A stretch of 17,497 bases of DNA from an uncultured Lentisphaeria bacterium (GTDB lineage Bacteria > Verrucomicrobiota > Lentisphaeria > Victivallales > UBA1829). This document shows, in pieces, positions 1 through 6,510 of this stretch; the first letter of the stretch is position 1, and each line of letters opens with the position of its first letter. The position numbers and the translations under genes were made by a program. The DNA lies in the NCBI GenBank assembly GCA_905211485.1, contig CAJMAW010000061.1, positions 1 to 17,497 of the forward strand, given 5' to 3'. The notes under the pieces are model-generated. The model made no database searches. It was not told the DNA's origin and worked only from the letters and a program-made list of their open reading frames with translations.

Positions 1-100
1 GCTCGACTTTCGTACCGAATTTTTCCGCGCCGCGTTCGCGGATGGAAATATTGACATCGCAGCGCATCTGTCCTTTTTCCATATCGCAGTCGCTGATGTC
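1..100 (-). other. gatB: Fragment of gatB (Asp-tRNA(Asn)/Glu-tRNA(Gln) amidotransferase subunit B)
   Basis: Read on the minus strand, residues 157-188 of the open frame are ISDCDMEKGQMRCD followed by VNISIRERG and EKFGTKVE. This matches the invariant GatB core (SDCxMEEGxxRCDxNxSxR...FGTKxE), the part next to the zinc- and tRNA-binding region of the amidotransferase. GatB has no known fusion to sulfatases. The fragment is in frame with the sulfatase upstream and the window ends inside it. The change of identity falls between about nucleotides 97 and 106, where both families could supply an Ala-Asp pair. An assembly or amplification chimera is the simplest explanation; a genuine deletion or recombination joining two loci is the alternative. 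Confidence 0.88.
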
Positions 101-565
101 GGCATCCGCTCCGAGATGTCGGCGGAGATCCGGGAGATAATCATCGTATTCGAGCGGATCGCGGTATTTTCTGCGTTTGTCGTGCAGAAAACCGTCATGC
201 AGCACGACGTTGTGGAAACCCATCAGGCTGCGGGCCGGCTCCACGTGCATTTTTCCGACGCACTGGGTATGGTATCCCGCCTCCGCAAACACTCCGGGCA
301 GAGTGACGCCGTAATGCCATTCCGGATTTGAATCGTATCCGGTGAATCCGTGATTTTCGTGTTTCAGTCCTGTCAGAAGCGAGGCCCTTGCCGCAATGCA
401 GCTCGGACAGGCCGAATAGGCTCTTGTGAAATTGATTCCTTCCCGCGCCAGCTGGTCCAGATGGGGCGTATGGGCGAATCCGGGCCGGTTCAGTCCCAGT
501 GCGTCCCGCCGCATCTGGTCTACAACGATCAACAGCACATTGGGGTGTTTTTTTTCTTCCGTCAT
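1..565 (-). CDS. Sulfatase, N-terminal part, running in frame into a GatB fragment at the window edge
   Basis: Residues 1-155 are a formylglycine-dependent sulfatase that would hydrolyse sulfate esters, probably on host or algal glycans. The start HPNVLLIVVDQMRRD gives the metal-binding Asp16. SCIAARASLLTG (55-66) is the sulfatase signature with Cys56 as the residue converted to formylglycine and Arg60 as its partner. VGKMH (103-107) supplies the conserved Lys and His. A cysteine in this position in an anaerobe implies maturation by an anSME-type radical SAM enzyme encoded elsewhere. No signal peptide is visible. From about residue 155 the protein stops resembling a sulfatase and becomes GatB sequence without a frameshift or stop. 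A normal sulfatase is 450-550 residues, so at least two thirds is missing. The start at 565 has only a weak ribosome binding site. The sulfatase call is firm. Whether this fusion exists in the organism is doubtful. Confidence 0.85.
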   Translation of the reverse strand, partial: MTEEKKHPNVLLIVVDQMRRDALGLNRPGFAHTPHLDQLAREGINFTRAYSACPSCIAARASLLTGLKHENHGFTGYDSNPEWHYGVTLPGVFAEAGYHTQCVGKMHVEPARSLMGFHNVVLHDGFLHDKRRKYRDPLEYDDYLPDLRRHLGADADISDCDMEKGQMRCDVNISIRERGAEKFGTKVE

Positions 566-718
566 ATTATCTGCTCTGTTTTCTTTCTGTTTCCCCTTCC
601 CAGGAGTGCAGGGAAGTAGAAGGAGATGGGATTCTTTCCGCAGGTTTCAGTATCCCTGCCCTTGTTACTGGTGAGCGATCAGGGGAAAATGCCCTTCTTC
701 CGCCTTCCAGACGGGGGA

Positions 719-747
719 AGAGTACATCGGCAAAGGCATTCCGTCAA
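719..747 (-). promoter_or_regulatory. Candidate sigma70 promoter for the sulfatase
   Basis: On the minus strand, TTGACG (747-742) is followed after 17 nt by TACTCT (724-719). The -35 box is close to consensus and the -10 box matches at only three of six positions. Transcription would start near 712 and leave a leader of about 147 nt before the ATG at 565. No better candidate was seen in front of this gene. Confidence 0.35.
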
Positions 748-801
748 GCATCTTTTCTCTTTTTAAAACGTTTTTCCCTGGCATCCCCGGAAAAGCTTAT
801 C

Positions 802-815
802 CGGAAGCGCTTCCG
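802..815. promoter_or_regulatory. 14-bp perfect palindrome resembling a LacI-family operator
   Basis: CGGAAGCGCTTCCG is a perfect dyad with a central CpG, the shape of LacI/PurR/CcpA-family operators. It lies about 55 bp upstream of the candidate sulfatase promoter -35 box and in the same intergenic space as the GH32 gene. LacI-family regulators commonly control glycosidase and sulfatase genes, so an operator is a reasonable guess. No regulator gene is in the window, and a single site is weak evidence. Confidence 0.35.
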
Positions 816-897
816 TTAAGGAACGGCACGGATCCGGGAATGAAGAGAACTGGAACAGAAGAAAAGACCTTCCCTTCCGGTACAGCAGATCGTGACT

Positions 898-930
898 CCC
901 GTTTTTCAACGGGTCTTTTTTTCCTTTTTT
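898..930 (+). terminator. Orphan rho-independent terminator
   Basis: CCCGTT (898-903), loop TTTC, AACGGG (908-913) form a 6-bp perfect stem followed by a long T-rich run (TCTTTTTTT, then more T). It points along the plus strand. No plus-strand gene lies upstream in the window: the nearest gene to the left is the sulfatase on the minus strand. It may end a small RNA, or act as an attenuator if the GH32 transcript starts further left. Confidence 0.5.
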
Positions 931-1100
931 GTTTTGTTGTGGTTAGAATCCTGTGCCTTCTGTGTGAGATATTTGTATAGGCATTTGAAAAAAAGGGAAA
1001 TAGGTGTAGCCTTATAGCGTTCCCTTATGTTTTGATACGGATTTTTTTCATCTGTAAGAGGACGATGCGGAGAGGAGAGAATAGATCGTTTTCTGGTCTT

Positions 1101-1122
1101 TCCGTCTGTATGGACAGACGGA
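1101..1122. promoter_or_regulatory. 9-bp perfect inverted repeat with a 4-nt spacer
   Basis: TCCGTCTGT, spacer ATGG, ACAGACGGA. With G-U pairs the stem extends to about 12 bp in RNA. It sits about 290 bp upstream of the GH32 start. A related dyad, CAGACGGTCTG, occurs at 1329-1339, about 70 bp before that start, so the shared CAGACGG half-site could be an operator. It could equally be an RNA hairpin in a leader. Confidence 0.3.
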
Positions 1123-1399
1123 GGGAAAAGTCTGGAGCAGCTCTCTGTGTGATTCTTGAAAGTCTGCGGGGAAGCCGCTCTCTGAAAATATGCAGAAGAA
1201 GCAGTTTCAGTTTTTTGCCCCTAACATGTCTTCGTGTGCAGTGCATGAAAACGCAGGAGAAATGTACGGGGAAAATCCACGGAAAATGAACGAGACCGGG
1301 GAGTTTCATACCGTTGTTTCGTTCTTTCCAGACGGTCTGTTTTGCCGGTGATTTTCATTAATACGGGAAGATTTCAGTCGAGAATCAGTTCAGAAAAGC

Positions 1400-1404
1400 G
1401 GAGG
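1400..1404 (+). promoter_or_regulatory. Ribosome binding site fixing the GH32 start
   Basis: GGAGG lies 6 nt before the ATG at 1411. The frame is also open back to an ATG at 1342, but that one has no Shine-Dalgarno sequence and its 23 extra residues are unlike any GH32 N-terminus. Confidence 0.8.
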
Positions 1405-1410
1405 AAAGAG

Positions 1411-2406
1411 ATGGCACGTCCGAAATATCATTTTACGGCGAAACGAGGATGGATCAATGATCCGAACGGTCTGGTGTTTCTGAATGGGGAATATCATTTG
1501 TATTTTCAGCATAACCCAGGGGGACTTGTCTGGGGCGACATGCACTGGGGACATGCCGTCAGCCGGGATCTGCTCCATTGGGAGGAACTTTCGATTGCCC
1601 TGTATCCGAAGGAAAATGATTTCTGTTTTTCCGGGAGTGCCATAGTCGATCATGAGAACCTTGCCGGTTTTCAGACAGGGTCTTCTCCTACTCTTCTTGT
1701 GTTCTATACGAGTACCGGGCGCGGCGAATGCCTGGTCTACAGCAACGACGGCGGCAGGACCTTCCGCGAATATGAAGACAATCCGGTTGTGAAACATTCC
1801 GGTCGCGATCCGAAAGTGATTTATCACGAGGAGACCCGGAGCTGGATCATGGCTGTGTATGACGAAGTCAACTATATCGCCTTCTATGCTTCCCGCGATC
1901 TGAAACACTGGCGTTTTCAGAGCCGAATACACGGGTTTTACGAATGTCCGGAACTTTTTCCGCTGGGGGAACGCTGGGTGCTGATGGGGGCGAACGGCTG
2001 TTACAGCATCGGGCATTTCAACGGGGTCACTTTTGAACCGGAAACCTTGCCCTGTCCGCTCTTTCACGGGGACGCGTACGCCGCGCAGACCTTCAGCAAT
2101 CTGGACAATCAGCGCCGGATTCTGATTGCCTGGATGAGAAGTCCCAATGACGTTTATGAGGGAGAATCCTTCTGTCAGCAGATGACTCTTCCTCTGGAAC
2201 TGAGTCTGAAAGGGGACCGGATTCTGGTCAATCCGGCAGTCAGGATTCCGGGGGCAGAAGTCTGTTCCTCTCCGGATCGGCCTCTGAATATTGACGGTTT
2301 GACTCTGCCGCCTGCGGAACGCATTACCGTGATCCGGGATTCTTTGTCTGTCGAGGCGTTTCTCAACGACGGGGAAGCCTATTATGTGAAGGCCGTCCGC
2401 CGCTGA
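1411..2406 (+). CDS. Glycoside hydrolase family 32 (fructan/sucrose hydrolase), compact form
   Basis: A 331-residue cytoplasmic protein with the GH32 five-bladed propeller. WINDPNG (14-20) carries the nucleophile Asp17, FSGSA is at 73-77, RDP (132-134) holds the transition-state stabiliser, and ECPELF (178-183) carries the acid/base Glu178. All catalytic residues are therefore present, and hydrolysis of beta-fructosides (sucrose, levan or inulin oligomers) is expected. There is no signal peptide, so the substrate must be imported. Usual GH32 enzymes have 450-500 residues because a beta-sandwich follows the propeller. Here only about 75 residues follow QQMTLP (256-261), though the last strand motif of that module (ITVIRDSLSVEAFLNDG, 305-321) is recognisable. 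The C-terminal module is thus strongly shortened, with no visible frameshift. Exact substrate is not predictable. Confidence 0.9.
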   Translation: MARPKYHFTAKRGWINDPNGLVFLNGEYHLYFQHNPGGLVWGDMHWGHAVSRDLLHWEELSIALYPKENDFCFSGSAIVDHENLAGFQTGSSPTLLVFYTSTGRGECLVYSNDGGRTFREYEDNPVVKHSGRDPKVIYHEETRSWIMAVYDEVNYIAFYASRDLKHWRFQSRIHGFYECPELFPLGERWVLMGANGCYSIGHFNGVTFEPETLPCPLFHGDAYAAQTFSNLDNQRRILIAWMRSPNDVYEGESFCQQMTLPLELSLKGDRILVNPAVRIPGAEVCSSPDRPLNIDGLTLPPAERITVIRDSLSVEAFLNDGEAYYVKAVRR

Positions 2407-2526
2407 CGCTGACGACGGCACAGGTCTGAAAAAGCCCTGTCCCGGGAAAGTCCGTGAGAGTTTTGAATTCATGAGACGTTCTTGAATGCAATCATCTTCA
2501 TTGGAAGAAAATCAGGAGAAAGAAAA

Positions 2527-3369
2527 ATGAAACATCTGCGCCGCAACTTCTTCTGCCTCGAAGGATTCCTTTGCGTTTTCCCCCGGATGAGCGGGAACAC
2601 CCGGGGCCGAACCTGTGAGCCTCCGGTCCGTTTCACGCTGATCGAGCTTCTGGTGGTCATAGCGGTCATCGCGATTCTGGCGTCACTTCTGATGCCCGCC
2701 CTGAGTTCGGCGAGGGAGACGGCGCGCATGATCGAGTGTTCCGGCAATATGAAACAGATGTATCTGACGGCACAGTATTATGTCGGTGACTACGAATCCA
2801 TTCTCCCATACAGCACGGTGATCGACAATGCCCTTGGCACCGCCCGGGGTCACAGGTACAAACATCTTTCCGACTATCTGAAGCTCGATACGGGCTCTCT
2901 CGGCCGCGAAACACCGAAACACCGGGGGACTTCCGAAATTTCCTCCCTCTTCCGCTGTCCCAGTTCTCCGATCTCGCTGATCCGCAACGGTATTTATTAT
3001 CAGAGAGGACATTACCGCTGTAACAGCATCCATCTCATGACGGAACCGAATTCCCAGGGAAAGAAAACCGGAGGCCGTGCGCCGGATAAGCTTCATCAGC
3101 CTGTTTCAACGGTGAATTTTTTCGAGGTCGCCGGCAACTGGACCCTGATCACCGGAGGGTATGAAGTCATCTCGACCAAAATTTCCTCTTCAACCGAAGA
3201 ATGCATCCGGAAGGATTATATCATGGGGCGTCACCGCGCGAGAACCCAGAATCTGGTTTTTTACGATGGTCATTATGAAAACGCCCCCTCCACTCCGACG
3301 GCCAGACACTTTTTCAACATGGGAATTTCAGCCACATCCCCATCCAATCTCTTCAATCTGGATAAGTAA
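2527..3369 (+). CDS. Type IV prepilin-like protein (N-terminal methylation motif, DUF1559-like C-terminus)
   Basis: A 280-residue protein with a prepilin helix FTLIELLVVIAVIAI starting at Phe36, Glu at position +5 (Glu40) and the LLMPALSSARETAR continuation. This would be a type II secretion or type IV pilus pseudopilin, cleaved by a PilD-type peptidase and anchored by the hydrophobic helix. The residue before the cleavage point is Arg35, not the classical Gly, and the leader is 35 residues, longer than usual. RHRARTQNLVFYDGH (235-249) matches the RH...DGH motif of the DUF1559 pseudopilin group, which is abundant in Planctomycetes and Lentisphaerae as scattered single genes. No secretion machinery is adjacent. 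An AGGAGA sequence 8 nt upstream supports the start at 2527. Its individual role is unknown. Confidence 0.88.
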   Translation: MKHLRRNFFCLEGFLCVFPRMSGNTRGRTCEPPVRFTLIELLVVIAVIAILASLLMPALSSARETARMIECSGNMKQMYLTAQYYVGDYESILPYSTVIDNALGTARGHRYKHLSDYLKLDTGSLGRETPKHRGTSEISSLFRCPSSPISLIRNGIYYQRGHYRCNSIHLMTEPNSQGKKTGGRAPDKLHQPVSTVNFFEVAGNWTLITGGYEVISTKISSSTEECIRKDYIMGRHRARTQNLVFYDGHYENAPSTPTARHFFNMGISATSPSNLFNLDK

Positions 3370-3399
3370 ACTCTCCTGAGCATGACGGGAATGAGAAAA

Positions 3400-3435
3400 G
3401 GATCTTCCTTCAGAAGATTCTTTTTTCTTTTTTTT
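3400..3435 (+). terminator. Rho-independent terminator after the prepilin-like gene
   Basis: GGATCTTC (3400-3407), loop CTTCA, GAAGATTC (3413-3420) make an 8-bp stem with one G-T pair, followed by TTTTTTC and eight more T. It lies 30 nt after the stop at 3369 and just before the 3' end of the convergent M20 gene. Confidence 0.75.
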
Positions 3436-3464
3436 CTACCCTGCTTATCAGGGATATTCTTGAA

Positions 3465-4568
3465 TCAGGAAGATACGGAAACAGATGAGAGCGATTCCGC
3501 CAGACGGGTCAGGGAACGCATCAGCCTGGAAATGGAATTCAGGACCAGTCCTTCTTCCGCCGAATGCAGGCCGAAGGTCTGGAGCCCGAAGATGGCAAGG
3601 GGCACGCCCGTTTCCTTCCAGAACCGTGCGTCGGTGGCGCCGCACATGCGTGTGAATTTTGCGTCCGGCCTGCAGAATTCCTCCGCTGCAATGCGGCGCA
3701 GAGTTTCCAGAACCGGAGTGGAAGTGTCGTTGTAAACGGGGGGGCACTCCTGAAGAATGACGAAGTCCAGTCCTGTCTGTTCCCGGACGAGATCGAGAAT
3801 CTGTACCCGGTCCGCATCCCTGACATAACGGAAATTCAGAACCATTTCGGCTGTGTCCGGCACCTGGTTTTCCACCGCTCCCGCCCGGAGGACGCATGGA
3901 GTCATGGAATTGCGCCAGTCTTCCTCGGAAGAGGGATTTTCCCAGACCGAACGAAGACGGAGATATGCGTCCGTCAGACGGTCGATCGGATTCACCAGTC
4001 CCCAGGGCTTGGAAGAATGTCCGCCTTTCCCCTGAGCGGTGAGTTTCAGAGAGAGAATTCCCTTCTGGGCGCAGCAGATGTCTCCGTTGAGCCAGCTGTC
4101 CAGCACCAGGATCATCTGTTTTGCGGCGTATCCGCGTTTCATCATGCCTTCGGTGCTTGCTCCGCCGGTTTCCTCGTCCGCGGAAAAGACGCCGCCCGCG
4201 GAGATCGCGGAATTCCGTTTCTTCCAGGAGCAGAGGAAACGGAGAATGGTTACGGCGTTTCCGAGACAGTCGCCCGCGCCTCTGGCATAGAGGATTCCGT
4301 CTTTGATTTCCGGTGTATATTGTTTTTCCTCAATGGCGGGCACCACGTCAATATGGGCGTTGAGCAGAAGATCCGGTTTCTTCCCCGCTTCTGTCGCGGC
4401 GAAAACCGTATGACGCCCCCCGATGTTTTCCGTCGTGCAGAAAAGTCCGTGTTCCGAGGCGAAGGCTGCGATGCGGTCCGCAACACGGTTTACAGAATCA
4501 ATGTCCCGGGTGACCGGGCGGCAGGTAATCAGTTCCAGCAGCAGCGAATCGAATTCATCCATATTCAT
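3465..4568 (-). CDS. M20-family metallopeptidase/deacylase (ArgE/DapE-like)
   Basis: A 367-residue zinc amidohydrolase, cytoplasmic, without a signal peptide. The M20 metal site is complete: His72 in NAHIDVVP with the supporting Asp74, Asp100 in GAGD, the catalytic base Glu132 and ligand Glu133 in ADEETGG, Asp157 in LDSW, and His335 in GLHSAEEG. The dimerisation-domain His is His184 (GKGGHSSKP). GATDARFW (310-317) resembles the GTSDARF motif of DapE and ArgE. The family hydrolyses N-acyl amino acids or short peptides (acetylornithine, succinyl-diaminopimelate, di- and tripeptides), and I cannot choose among these. It stands alone, convergent with the prepilin-like gene. An AGGAGA site lies about 8 nt before the ATG. 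A promoter at 4746-4774 and a foldable leader precede it. Confidence 0.9.
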   Translation of the reverse strand: MNMDEFDSLLLELITCRPVTRDIDSVNRVADRIAAFASEHGLFCTTENIGGRHTVFAATEAGKKPDLLLNAHIDVVPAIEEKQYTPEIKDGILYARGAGDCLGNAVTILRFLCSWKKRNSAISAGGVFSADEETGGASTEGMMKRGYAAKQMILVLDSWLNGDICCAQKGILSLKLTAQGKGGHSSKPWGLVNPIDRLTDAYLRLRSVWENPSSEEDWRNSMTPCVLRAGAVENQVPDTAEMVLNFRYVRDADRVQILDLVREQTGLDFVILQECPPVYNDTSTPVLETLRRIAAEEFCRPDAKFTRMCGATDARFWKETGVPLAIFGLQTFGLHSAEEGLVLNSISRLMRSLTRLAESLSSVSVSS

Positions 4569-4739
4569 TATTCATTTCTCCTGAGATGAGATTTTTCAAG
4601 CTCTTGAGAGCAGGGCGGGAGGAAAGGCGCGTATCCCCGGACCGGAAACGCGGCCGCCTCTTTCCCCTGAGAGAGAGGCCTGACTTTTCCCGTGCTATGC
4701 CGATTCCAGTTTTCTTCCTGCCCTGGCATTTCAGCATTT
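4569..4739 (-). promoter_or_regulatory. Foldable 5' leader of the M20 gene
   Basis: If transcription starts near 4739, the leader is about 170 nt. Read on the minus strand it contains GCCTCT/AGAGGC with a short loop, then a 9-position stem between CGCGTTTCC and GGATACGCG (one mismatch), then a short CTCT/AGAG element just before the ribosome binding site. I do not recognise a known riboswitch class. Structure was judged by eye only. Confidence 0.25.
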
Positions 4740-4745
4740 GATGAA

Positions 4746-4774
4746 ACCATATCTCTTCCCTGTGAAAAAGTCAA
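4746..4774 (-). promoter_or_regulatory. Sigma70-type promoter for the M20 gene
   Basis: On the minus strand, TTGACT (4774-4769), a 17-nt spacer, then TATGGT (4751-4746). Five of six -35 bases and four of six -10 bases match consensus, and the position in front of the M20 gene fits. Confidence 0.5.
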
Positions 4775-5100
4775 CCCCCGGGAGAAGAGGGGGCGGAGAG
4801 AAAAATCCTGCATCCCCTGCCGTAGGAAAAGGGGAAAGCTCCGGCAGGATCCTGCTGCTGTGCCGGAAGGGAAAAGAGGAGTGCTTCCGCCTCTGGAAGA
4901 AAACGGTTTGAAAGGAAACGGGTAAAAAGAAGGCGGAAGCTTTTTTTTCGCAGCCCGGCATTCACAATCTGAATTTGCAGAGTGAACCCGCAGTCCGGGA
5001 TGGAATCCAGGGAAAGAGTCTTTCCCGAGGGAAGGGGAGGAGGATGAAAGAAAAGGCAAGGAGAAAAGGGGAGCGGCGACAAGGAAAAAAAGCGCGGGAG
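4775..5100. other. Intergenic region between the M20 and RsmB-like genes
   Basis: No supported gene. Besides the terminator at 4883-4948 it has a 7-bp hairpin, GGGAAAG/CTTTCCC, at 5010-5026, without a T run on either side. It also has a very purine-rich plus strand from about 5027 to 5100. No clear terminator for the RsmB-like gene was found in it. Confidence 0.55.
4883..4948 (+). terminator. Strong orphan terminator-like hairpin
   Basis: GCTTCCGCCT (4883-4892) pairs perfectly over 10 bp with AGGCGGAAGC (4931-4940) and is followed at once by eight T (4941-4948). The loop is about 38 nt. A second GC-rich stem, CCTGCCG (4816-4822) with CGGCAGG (4842-4848), lies just upstream. The orientation is plus, yet every gene nearby is on the minus strand, so it may end an unannotated small RNA. 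Confidence 0.45.
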
Positions 5101-6510
5101 TCACTCCTTTTTTTTCATGCGGGCGACGAATGCGCCGTCGCAGTCGGCATTTTCCGGCAGGATCTGGAGCATGCCGTCGGTCATTTCCCCGGAAAGGGGG
5201 GAGGGAAACGGATCGGGATGGAACTCCGCGTGTTGGGAAAGGAATTCATGGACGACGGCCTCATTTTCCCTGCGGAACAGGGAACAGGTCGCATACACGA
5301 GTGTTCCTCCGGGGCGGAGGGGTTCCGCGGCGGCGGAAAGGAGACGTTTCTGGATTCTGTTGAGTTCTCCGAGTTTTTCCGGGGTGAGAGTCCAGCGGGC
5401 TTCGGGATTTCTGCGCCAGCGTCCGGAGGAGCTGCAGGGAGCGTCGACAAGGATTCCGTCGAAGAAGGGCGCGGAATTTTTTCCTCCCATGGGGACTTCC
5501 CCCGTACCGTCCCATCGGAACGAGTCGATATGCCGGAATCCGGCGCGTTCGGCGCGGAGCTTCATTTCTTCGAGCTTGTATTCCCGGATGTCGCTGGCGG
5601 TGACTCTTCCGCCGGGGGCCGTCATGGAAAGGAGCTGGAGAGTTTTTCCTCCGCCTCCCGCGCAGGCGTCCCACCAGCGTTCCCCCGGCTTCGCTCCGCA
5701 GGCGAGTCCGATGCATTGGGATGCGAAATCCTGGAATTCAAAAAGTCCTTTTCTGAAGCCCGGCAGACTCCGGAGATTGTTCCTGATTCTGGAAAAACGG
5801 AACGCGTTCCGGGCATGTTCGTGCCCGACGGCGAAAATAGAATTTTCCTCCCCCAGCGCGGCCAGAAACTCCTTCCTGTCCGGAGTCTGCTTCCGGATCC
5901 AGACCGGTGGCCGGGTCTGCAGCTGTTTCAGAAACGCCTCCCCCGGAGGAAACACGAATTCGCCGAGAGTCCATGCCGGGACAAGTTCCTCCCAGGAGAC
6001 AGGACAATGGGTGAACGCCTGAAAACGGTCCCGCGGCGAATCCAGCAGAAGGATTTCCGCAAACTCCTCTTCCGTCCTCCCCGTCTGTTTCAGCCAGACG
6101 CCGCATGCGGGGAAGCGTATCCCTTCCGCCGCAAGCGCTCCGCAGAGCACGGAGGGCAGTTTCCCTCTCTCGTGAAGATTCTGCCCGAAATGTTTCAGCA
6201 GCCAGCCGCGCCAGCGGAGAAAGGCGAAAAACGTTTCCGAAAAGAAAGCCCGGTCCCTGGAACCGTAATGACGCGCATTCCGGAAAATTCCCGCCAGATA
6301 GCGGTCGGCCGGAATTCCCTCTCCCCAGAGCGGCCTCCCGGACTCTTCCACCAGTTTGAGACAGTTTTCCGCCTGTGTATTCCATTTTTTCCATGCCGAC
6401 GCATTCCTCTCTTCCGTTTTTGCAGTATCTGTTTTGGAACGGTCCGTCCCGTGATCGGGGCCTGTTCTGCAAATGGGGGACTGATGATTCTGCATGGACT
6501 GCATCTGCAT
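5101..6510 (-). CDS. RsmB/NOP2-family rRNA (cytosine-C5) methyltransferase
   Basis: With the start at 6510 the protein has 469 residues (E. coli RsmB has 429). It would use S-adenosylmethionine to methylate a cytosine in 16S rRNA. An N-terminal NusB-like RNA-binding part spans roughly residues 45-160. The Rossmann methyltransferase fold follows: motif I DACAGGGGKT (281-290), DAPCSSSG (356-363) with Cys359, and ATCSLFRRENE (407-417) with Cys409. The two cysteines are the release and nucleophile pair of m5C enzymes. Motif I has Gly where most relatives have Pro (CAAPGGKT). AGGA five nt before the ATG at 6510 supports this start. The frame stays open to 6684, but that extension shows no conserved sequence. 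RsmB is the best guess; a relative methylating another site (RsmF-like) cannot be excluded. Confidence 0.88.
   Translation of the reverse strand: MQMQSMQNHQSPICRTGPDHGTDRSKTDTAKTEERNASAWKKWNTQAENCLKLVEESGRPLWGEGIPADRYLAGIFRNARHYGSRDRAFFSETFFAFLRWRGWLLKHFGQNLHERGKLPSVLCGALAAEGIRFPACGVWLKQTGRTEEEFAEILLLDSPRDRFQAFTHCPVSWEELVPAWTLGEFVFPPGEAFLKQLQTRPPVWIRKQTPDRKEFLAALGEENSIFAVGHEHARNAFRFSRIRNNLRSLPGFRKGLFEFQDFASQCIGLACGAKPGERWWDACAGGGGKTLQLLSMTAPGGRVTASDIREYKLEEMKLRAERAGFRHIDSFRWDGTGEVPMGGKNSAPFFDGILVDAPCSSSGRWRRNPEARWTLTPEKLGELNRIQKRLLSAAAEPLRPGGTLVYATCSLFRRENEAVVHEFLSQHAEFHPDPFPSPLSGEMTDGMLQILPENADCDGAFVARMKKKE

Larger units (their letters stand above)
566..1410. other. Long divergent intergenic region (845 bp) without a supported gene
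   Basis: Short open frames here have no ribosome binding site, an Arg/Ser/Phe-rich translation with no recognisable domain, and overlap one another on both strands. What the stretch does hold is a minus-strand promoter candidate (719-747), the palindrome at 802-815, the terminator at 898-930 and the dyads at 1101-1122 and 1329-1339. I found no convincing promoter for the GH32 gene. The best is a weak pair with -10 TAATAC around 1360. Confidence 0.6.

Noticed and set aside
1390..2472. 360-codon open frame on the minus strand opposite the GH32 gene
   Set aside because: It lies entirely antisense to a gene with intact catalytic residues and shows no recognisable protein features.
5027..5100. 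Purine-rich tract as a possible triplex-forming or regulatory element
   Set aside because: Several intergenic stretches here are purine-rich on one strand, so this looks like general compositional bias. The tract is also interrupted by pyrimidines.
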